From assembly GCA_958349075.1 (NCBI GenBank), contig CATWBR010000124.1:1-10740 (forward strand): a DNA stretch of 10,740 nt, read 5' to 3'. The stretch is from an uncultured Clostridium sp. (lineage in GTDB: Bacteria > Bacillota > Clostridia > Lachnospirales > Lachnospiraceae). The notes under the pieces are model-generated. The model ran no database searches, was not told the DNA's origin, and was given only the letters and a program-made list of their open reading frames with translations. The translations under genes and the position numbers were made by a program. Below, piece by piece: positions 1 to 7,800 of this stretch. The stretch's first letter is position 1. Every line of letters begins with the position of its first letter.

Positions 1-21
1 GAAACGGATTTCTTCCGTTTC
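1..21 (-). terminator. Probable cls terminator hairpin, cut by window edge
   Basis: A perfect 8-bp inverted repeat (GAAACGGA / TCCGTTTC) with a 5-base loop begins 41 bases after the cls stop codon. On the minus strand it is preceded by an A-rich stretch, as is common for intrinsic terminators. The U-tract that would confirm it lies outside the window. The plus-strand flank is also T-rich, so it could serve a convergent gene on the left as well. Confidence 0.55.
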
Positions 22-62
22 TTTCCGCTCACAGAATATAATCTTATACTGTCCCTGCCGCA

Positions 63-1619
63 CTACATCAAAGGCGCAAACAGCCTCAGTGCATTACCCA
101 CAAAGCGTTTGAGCGGTGAGTAGCGGCGGCACTCTTCAAGCGTTACCGGCCTGCACATTCCGAGGGTTGCCTGGAAATCCTCCTCCACCGTGTAAACGGT
201 GTTGCTTTTATACAGGTAGGCAGCACATTCAAAGTGCAGGTAAAGGCTCCTGTAGTCCAGATTGATTGTACCGACCACCGCCTTTTCATCATCACTGATA
301 AACATCTTGGCGTGGACAAATCCGGGCGTATACTCATAGATTTTTACCCCTGCCCGCAGAAGATCCATATAGTAGGATCTGGCCAGCAGGTACGCATAGA
401 GCTTATCGGGGATGTGGGGCATGATAATGATTGTCTCAACACCACGTTTTGCCGCGTATTTTAATGCGGCCAGGGTCACATCGTCCAGAATCAGGTAGGG
501 TGTCATAATGTGCACGTACCGCTTTGCATGGCCCAGAATGTCGAGGTACACCTGTTCCCCGATATTTTCTCCGTCAAGCGGGCTGTCCGCATACGGCATT
601 ACAAAACCGGAGCGGTCCATCCCCTCGCCCTCAGGAAAACGGTAATCCTCAGGCAGGAGAAAACGGCTGTAGTCTTCCTTCTCCGGCTCCGTCACTCCCC
701 ACAACTGGAGAAACATCATCGTAAAGCTGGTCACAGCATCGCCCTTTAGCATAATAGCCGTGTCTTTCCAGTGGCCGAACCGCTCCCTCCTGTTGATGTA
801 TTCGTCCGCCAGGTTCACACCGCCGGTGAAGCCGGTATGGCCGTCTATGACGCATATCTTCCGGTGATCCCGGTTGTTCTGATAGCTGGACAGGGCCGGC
901 TTCACGGGTGAGAACATCTTGCATTTTATTCCTTTTGCCTGAAGCGTTTTGGGATAAGAATACGGGAGAAGCGCAAGGCAGCACATGCCGTCGTACATAA
1001 AACGGACTTCCACGCCCTCTTTCACCTTCTGTTCCAGCACCTCCAGAATCGTGTTCCACATGATTCCGCGTTCCACAATGAAGTATTCCATAAATATGAA
1101 CTTCTCCGCCCGCCTTAATTCCTCGAGCATTTTCGGATACATGTCATCCCCAAGTGGAAAATACTCCACACTGGTATTCTGATATACCGGAAATTTGCCG
1201 TACTCATTCATATAACGGGCCAGGTTGCCCTCACTGGAGCTGATATTATTATATTCCCTCATCACCTCCGGATCCTGGACGAGATATGGCGCCACCTCTT
1301 TTTCAAGGGACTGGATCCGCCTGTTGATAAGCTTTACTCCCGGCTGAAGTTTCAGGAACAGATAGAAAAGTGTTCCGAACACGGGAATAATAAGGATTGG
1401 CACTACCCAGGAAAGCTTGATGCTGCTGTTTTCATCATTGCTGATGATATAGATGAGCACAACAGCGCTCAGCAGGGAAGAACCTCCGTAAAAATAAATC
1501 ATATATTCCCTGAGCCAGTTAAACCCTGCCAGAAGTACACCGAACTGAATCAGAAGGAACAGGACGAGAAAGGTCGTCCGGCCAAAAATAATTCTCAACA
1601 ATCCCCTTAATTTTTTCAT
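63..1619 (-). CDS. cls: Cardiolipin synthase, PLD/HKD family
   Basis: This membrane enzyme of phospholipid metabolism condenses two phosphatidylglycerol molecules into cardiolipin and glycerol. The 518-residue product has the bacterial Cls layout. Three hydrophobic segments lie near residues 15-35, 42-60 and 69-91, followed by two phospholipase-D catalytic motifs: HRKICVID (H252, K254, D259) followed by GHTGFTGGVN, and HAKMFISD (H436, K438, D443) followed by VVGTINLDYRS. Both HxKx4D triads are intact, so the enzyme should be active. I chose the ATG at 1619 because GGAG sits 6 bases upstream and the protein then begins MKKLRGLLRI. An upstream in-frame GTG (1676) and ATG (1655) lack good ribosome binding sites, and the GTG lies inside a leader hairpin. 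The gene has its own promoter-like sequence in the gap after the adhesin gene and appears monocistronic. Family assignment is secure. Which Cls paralogue it is cannot be told from here. Confidence 0.95.
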   Translation of the reverse strand: MKKLRGLLRIIFGRTTFLVLFLLIQFGVLLAGFNWLREYMIYFYGGSSLLSAVVLIYIISNDENSSIKLSWVVPILIIPVFGTLFYLFLKLQPGVKLINRRIQSLEKEVAPYLVQDPEVMREYNNISSSEGNLARYMNEYGKFPVYQNTSVEYFPLGDDMYPKMLEELRRAEKFIFMEYFIVERGIMWNTILEVLEQKVKEGVEVRFMYDGMCCLALLPYSYPKTLQAKGIKCKMFSPVKPALSSYQNNRDHRKICVIDGHTGFTGGVNLADEYINRRERFGHWKDTAIMLKGDAVTSFTMMFLQLWGVTEPEKEDYSRFLLPEDYRFPEGEGMDRSGFVMPYADSPLDGENIGEQVYLDILGHAKRYVHIMTPYLILDDVTLAALKYAAKRGVETIIIMPHIPDKLYAYLLARSYYMDLLRAGVKIYEYTPGFVHAKMFISDDEKAVVGTINLDYRSLYLHFECAAYLYKSNTVYTVEEDFQATLGMCRPVTLEECRRYSPLKRFVGNALRLFAPLM

Positions 1620-1625
1620 TTGTAT

Positions 1626-1629
1626 CTCC
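1626..1629 (-). promoter_or_regulatory. cls ribosome binding site
   Basis: GGAG, within AAAGGATGTGGAG, lies 6 bases before the ATG at 1619. It decides the start in favour of this codon over the upstream in-frame GTG and ATG. Confidence 0.75.
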
Positions 1630-1666
1630 ACATCCTTTACTTGTTTTAAAACCATGCTTTTTCTGC

Positions 1667-1693
1667 CGAAACGCACCCAAAGGCGGCGTTTCG
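1667..1693 (-). promoter_or_regulatory. Inverted repeat in the cls leader
   Basis: Perfect 8-bp arms CGAAACGC and GCGTTTCG are separated by 11 bases in the predicted 5' leader of cls, ending about 47 bases before its start codon. On the minus strand the loop contains CC and GG that could add two inner pairs. No U-tract follows, so it does not look like a terminator. It could be an RNA leader structure or a dyad operator. The function is unknown. Confidence 0.45.
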
Positions 1694-1709
1694 ATAATCC
1701 ATAGAGGAG

Positions 1710-1718
1710 ATTATATCA
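1710..1718 (-). promoter_or_regulatory. Extended -10 promoter for cls
   Basis: The minus strand reads TGATATAAT, a perfect TATAAT with the TGn extension. The region 17 bases upstream (TATCGC) is a weak -35, as is common for extended -10 promoters. The predicted start of transcription gives a leader of about 85 bases. The element begins only about 10 bases beyond the adhesin terminator stem. Confidence 0.6.
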
Positions 1719-1720
1719 TT

Positions 1721-1762
1721 TTTGCGCAAAAAGCGATAGGGTAATTTTACCCTACCGCTTTT
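1721..1762 (-). terminator. Intrinsic terminator of the adhesin gene
   Basis: A 16-bp stem (1729-1744 paired with 1747-1762) lies about 55 bases after the adhesin stop codon. The one non-Watson-Crick position is a G-U wobble when read as minus-strand RNA, but an A-C mismatch in plus-strand RNA, so the hairpin is built for minus-strand transcripts. A run of five U follows on that strand. Confidence 0.85.
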
Positions 1763-1816
1763 CACCGGACGCTTTTACTGCTGCAGAATCCGATTCCGTA
1801 AAACAATCCCATCGCC

Positions 1817-4800
1817 TTACCGGCGTTTTCTTCTTCCGTACATCATCATGAGAATTCCTCCGAATATGACAAGCATCAGTACCGGGTACGGGAACGGCCT
1901 CTCTCCCATTTTCGGAAGGGATGCCAGCGGTACTCCGCTGTCGTCGATGGTAAACAGATATTCTCCCAGCGGCACGCCTCCGTCGTCAATGGTTGTAAGG
2001 CTGTAATTTCCGGCCGGTAATTCCCTGTCTATCGTCACGCCCTCATCATATTTTCCGTGGAATACCTCCTCGTCCCGGCTGTTTTTGACGACAACCCGGT
2101 CAATCCGGTCATCCGGTATCTTCACATGGATTCCTCCGCCCGGCGTTTTTTCTATCACTGCAGGAGGCCCTCCATCCTGACCCAATGGAGGAACGGCCAC
2201 CGGCGGCGCCTCTGTGGGCGGCGTATTGTTTTCCACTGTATTTTCCTGCGTTGGAATTTCAGGGGAACCTGTTTCCTCCGGTTTCGTTTCGGCTCCCGGT
2301 CCTGTCGGCTCCTTGCTGCCGCCTCCTCCCGGGGTGGTTCCTCCTCCGCCTCCTCCGCCGTGGCTTCCGCTTTCCTTCTTCCTGTCGCCGATTACAATTT
2401 CACTGCGGGTTTCGGCTTCCGTGGTAACCGACGCGGAATCTTTCGTAAGCTCAATCCCCTGGCTCTCCGTACCGGAGGACAGTGTGACGCGGTAAGATGT
2501 CGTTTCATTGAGATAATAGCCCGATGGCGGCGCAATCTCGGCCACAAGATAAGTTCCATATGGAATATCCTCAAACCGGAACACGCCATCGCTGCCGCTG
2601 AGAACCGTTTTTCCCAGATATGCATTGTCTGCTGTAAAGCGCTCCGTGCCATCCCTAAAGAGTCCCATCAAGGCGCCCTCCAGTCCCCTGGAATTTTCCG
2701 TCACCGGGGCGGTTACTTTGCGGCCCGTTATGGTCCCGCGTTTCAGGTGATTTGTGAAAACCACCTTCTCTCCCGCCGTCTCCGTATCTTTTTTCTGAAT
2801 CCTCACGGTCTTACTGTCTGTTTCCAGCAGATAGGCGCCTCCCGGCGCAGTCAGGCTGCTGTCTAATTCTTTTACCGTATACGTTCCGGCTCCCGCGTTC
2901 TCCACAACGATTGTTCCGCCCGCTCCCATTTCGAGATAGATCCCCTCCGACGGGACAATTGTAACCTCTCTGGCGCCGGTTATATCCTCTTTATTAATCC
3001 GTTCCTCCACTGCCTTTCCGGAAACGTCTTTTCCGGCCAGCAGGAAACGGAATCCCGAAAGATCGGCGCCGTCGGCTCCCGACAGGATGGCTCCGTCTTC
3101 ACCCTCAACCCTTTTTTCAATCAAAAGTGAATTTTTATAGCATTCGTTGGCGAAGCTGATTCCGTCCGCCCGGTTGGAGATGACGTATTCCCCGCCGTTA
3201 AGGCCCTGGGCTTCTAACTTATCAACCGTGTAAATGCCGCTGTCGGCCGTGTACCCTTCCGGCGCTTTTACTTCCATTACCTGATATTCAAAATCACCGC
3301 TGTAGACAAGCGCCGGTCGTTCCGTACCGGAAATGAGGGCGCCGGACACATCTTCACGGCCCGTGTAGGTAAAATAATCCCAAATGCCGGAACCGTCAAG
3401 GCTCATCAGCTCCCGGTCCGCAGCCGGATCCGGAAGGATATGGACTCCTCCCGCCGTCTCCCTCAGACTGCAGAGCTTTGTAACCGTGCCGTCCCCAAAC
3501 TTCACCTGAAGCTGGAACTGCGCTCCTGCAAGCGGGTTCCTGTCGGAGTCCGTTTTATTGACCCTCAGTGCAAATGCCAGAGGCTCATTTATAAATGCAA
3601 GCTCATTCCCATTGTCATCCAAAACGGTTGTCTCATAGGCTTTAACCGTAATCTCTTTTGCAAACCGGGAACTTCCGTCCGGCGTCTCATAGCCGTACGC
3701 AGGTATCACTTCCTCCAGACTGTAGCCGGTTCCTTCCGTTTCAGCCGGAACGTGTTCAAAGAGCAGAATGCCGTTTTCATCCGTCACGGCCGTATCGGTA
3801 TAAGAGGTTCCGGTGACGGGAAGCTGCGTAATTCTGAATGTAACATCCTTCAAAGGCTTTCTTAAGGCAGTTGTGCCGCTGTTATAGTATGATCCGTATT
3901 TTACCGCCCTGATATTGCCTGTCACCGCTTCAATATTATAATACAGGAGGGATGAATCGACGCCTGTTTTAAGCTTTGCAGTGCCGAACGTGTACCTTCC
4001 GTCCTTTGTATAGGGCCTTGAACTGCCCTGTTCCACGGCGCCGATGTAATAAGTTTCTTGGCTTTTTTCGATCGTGACAGGGATATACCCACTGTTTTCC
4101 AGGCTGTCATATCCGGGATAGTTTAAACTGCTGTCGTGATAGAAACCGTCCGGCGGATCTGATTCCTTGACCAGATAAGTCCTGCCGGCCATAAGCAGCT
4201 TTCCGATATCCTCCCGGTTAAAATGGCCCTCCGCATTGGTAGTAAGGCGAAGAAGCGGCTGCGCCCCGTCCGCCGGCTTCCAGATAGTTCCGGCCTTTAC
4301 GCCCTCATACACCTCGAAGACCGCTCCTCCGACAGGTTCCCCCGTCATGATCAGGCTGCCGTCCAGCTTCACGGCCTTTGTCTTGTTAATCTGGATATAT
4401 CCGTACGGAAAATCATTGACCACGTTGAGCGTTCTCGCATCCTCCGGCATGATAAGGCCGCGGGATACGTCCGGAATGCCTGCAACCGGTTCCGCCGATT
4501 CAGCGTTCTTTTCCGTCACATTAAAGAAGGTTACCTTCGTGGTTTTGTAGGATGACGTATCCGGTTCTATGGATACTGCGATCACCTGTGGCTCCTGTCC
4601 CTCGGCCAGCTTATCCTTCACTGCGTCAAAATCTTCGGTCAGCCGGTATTCGCCGCATGGCAGATTATAAAGCTTCACAAGGCCGTCTCCATCAACCTGC
4701 ACCGTATCTGAAGCGCTGTCGGGATAAGGCGCATAGGCGCTGTCTGCCTCCCCTTTCTCTTTTCTTTCCGCATGGAACCGGATCGGGTAAACCGTACCGT

Positions 4801-7800
4801 CGACCGGATGGTAATTTTGATCCGTCTTATAGAATGCAATATCCGTGAGAAGCGGCGTATTGGTCACAACGGCTTCCGAAGGGCTGGCCGTCCTGTCCAC
4901 TGTATAGGGAAAACCGCCGACCGTCTTTGTTTCTATCTTAAATCCGTTTTCACCGTCGTGAAGCACCTTCACTTCCAGATATCCCTGCGCTTTTTTATAG
5001 CCATAGGGAGGAACTGCTTCCTCAAGATGATATGTCATCGATGGATCCAGGTCTTCGAAAACCACCTTTCCCCCCTCATAGCTGTCCGGCCTGCGCGGAT
5101 TCAGCCTGCCGCTCGGATCCGTTAAAAGGAAACCGGCGCCGTCTAACGGGCTTCCCTGCTGATCCTGCTTATGGAATTCCAGCCTGTTATCTGCTCCGCT
5201 CCGTGGCGAATTCAGGACATCCAGATTCATCTTGATCACACCGCTTCCGGTATTCTGCACATGGAGCGCATCCGTCGAAACATCCGAAGGCAGTTTTTCA
5301 GGCATGCCGTCTGTAAACAGCAGATACTGCGTCTCATAGGAATCAAGCTCATAGCCCTGGGCCGGCTTTGTCTCGTCCAGCCTGTAGATGATATCATTCT
5401 TCAGACGGACGAAAAACATCTGTCCGGAGCTGTTGCTCGTCCTGGATTTCACCATCGTGGCGTCATTGACCGGAGCCCACGGGTTCTCCGCTCCCGGTGA
5501 GGAACGCTCATATATGGGAACCAGGTTAAATTTTGCCCCTTCCAGTACCTGACCGCCTCCGGCCGAGTTTGCGCTCTTTTTCGTGACGGTTGCCATCTTA
5601 AGCTTTGACAACTGTCCGAACACGGTGTTTCTGAAATTATTGGCATCCGTATTTGTATTCTCAGACTCATCGCTTCTGCCATCCGGCCAGTTGACGACGA
5701 CTTTATTCTTAACACCTCCGTCAGGCACCGAATCCACAATCATTGTATTATATCGTATCAGGATTGGAGTTTTTGCAAGGGGCGCATTTTCTTTATAGGA
5801 AATGTCAAAGTATGCCCCGTTTTTGAGGATCGTGAAATTCTCGTCAAGCTCTCCGGCAGTAAGCGCCGTCATCTGTCCGGGACTTGTAAGCTCCCCTGAT
5901 GGATTCAAAGAAGCTTTATAAACCTTCAGGCTGTCGGGATCGAGTTCCAGGTAATTTTGCAGTTCATCCTTTACGGTGACTCCCGAGAAATCGGCGCCCG
6001 TCTTATTGAGTATCACTTCCCACTCCAGCCAGGGCAGGCCGTCGTATTCCCCGCCGTTTTTATTGTAGTTGTGGAACTGCCCTTCTTTTGTAATCTGTTT
6101 TGCAGCAACGTGGGTCGCTGCCGCCGTTCTCTCGATTTTAACGGGTGTTCCCTGATCATCCCGCGAAGAGATGACAAAACTGTCGAGTCTCACGGCATTG
6201 TTCAGGAAAATAGAATTATTTGATTTAAATTCCATTCGCCTGTACGGCTCCTCCACATACGTTGTAAATTCAAACCGGTAGGCGTTCTCGCCAATCATCC
6301 GGCTCAGACCGTCCCCCGACGGGGATTTTTCGTACAGTACGAAAATCATATCCTGTTTGCTGTAACCCCTGTCAGTCGTATTTGTCCTTGTAAGAACGGA
6401 GAGAATATGGCTCTCTGAATCACCCAGCCTGTATCTGAGAATCTCGGCCGCATCAGACGGCGTTGCATTCTGTATTGTGGGCAGTTTTTCAAAATTGACC
6501 TTTTTGTAATCCCCTTTGCCTGTCGAAGTCCTCTCCTTAATCTCAATTCCCGTAATTTCGCATCCGTAACCCGCCTGCCCCTCCGGTCCTCCGTCCGGGG
6601 AGAAGAGTACTCCCTCCGGCAGGCTGTCTGTCAAAACGGAATCTTTCAGAAGGATATTGTCGTCGTTGTAGCCAATCTTCCATTTTACCAGATTCTTTTC
6701 ATAGTCATATCTATCTACGGCAACCTTGCTGATAAACGGCATCTTAATCCTTTGGACAGCAGACGCTTTTCCCTCATGGTTCTCTCCGCCGATTTTAACC
6801 CGGTACTCCGCCGTGTTTTGAAGGAGTGCATTTTCATTACCCAGAATTTCCGGATCAACGACCCTGGTCTTTATCGTAAAGTAATAATAATCTTCCGGTT
6901 TTACCTCTTCCAGATGGACGGTCAGCGTGTGTTGATTGTCTGAATCGGTCAGGGTAAAATAGTCCGAAGCCGAGGACGCGCCTTCCGGCAATTCATAATC
7001 CGACTCATTGTCTAAGTCCGTCCGTTCGGCCTTGTGCAGGATCAGTTTTCCCTCCTTCAAATCACCCTCATTGTCAAGAATCACCTGTTTGCCGTTATCA
7101 AATACATCGGTCATCGTGAACTCATCCATATCGGACGCAGAGCGGTTGATTTCGAACTTCCAGCTCATGGTCTGCGTAGCCATATCATAATTTTCCGCAG
7201 ACTTTTTCAGGGCCTCGTGGTTATATTCCACCTCTTTTTTCAGGTTTATGTTCTCCGGCCACTCCCATTCTCCCGGTTCATCTCCCTTATAATGCCTGTG
7301 GACAAAGGTTGCATTATTCGTCACGGTGCCGCTTCCGCTTGTCACGGTGTGGCCTGCCATCTCAACATTCGTGTCGTAGACGATTTCCAGATCCCGGTTA
7401 ATAAAGCCGAGTGCAGGCAGAATAAACCCGGTTGAGGTGTGAATCGTCTCTTTACCGGAAGCGTCCTGATCTTTATACGTATATGTGAATTTCACTGCGT
7501 CCGAAGAGGACGGGGGCACTTTTCCAGAAACAAGCTCCATAAATGACTTCATGGACGCCGTGTTGTTAAAATAGGCATCCGGGGAGATTTCCCCTAAGTC
7601 GAGTGAAATATCACTGTCCGATAGTGCCACTTCCTCCACGTCCCCGCCGCCGTTTCGGTCTTTTACGCGGATTACGCCGCCATACGTAAGCCCATCGCCA
7701 ATCCAGTCGATCAGGTACGCCGATTCAACGGCAACGAGCACCGTGCTCAGGCGGATGTTCCAACGTATCTCCCTGCCGTCCACCCCGACTTCCTCTCCGT

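Noticed and set aside
649..1059. A 136-codon minus-strand open frame inside cls in another frame
   Set aside because: The cls frame there carries the first catalytic HKD motif, while this frame is low-complexity and resembles nothing known.
2320..2370. Possible phase-variable repeat in the Gly-coding tract
   Set aside because: The repeat is triplet-based, so length changes stay in frame. There is no homopolymer long enough to switch the gene off.
2057..2866. A 269-codon plus-strand open frame opposite the adhesin 3' region
   Set aside because: It is antisense to the conserved Cna-B repeats and the wall segment. Its translation is Arg/Cys/Pro/Ser-rich with no recognisable domain. It arises from the GC-rich codon pattern of the real gene.
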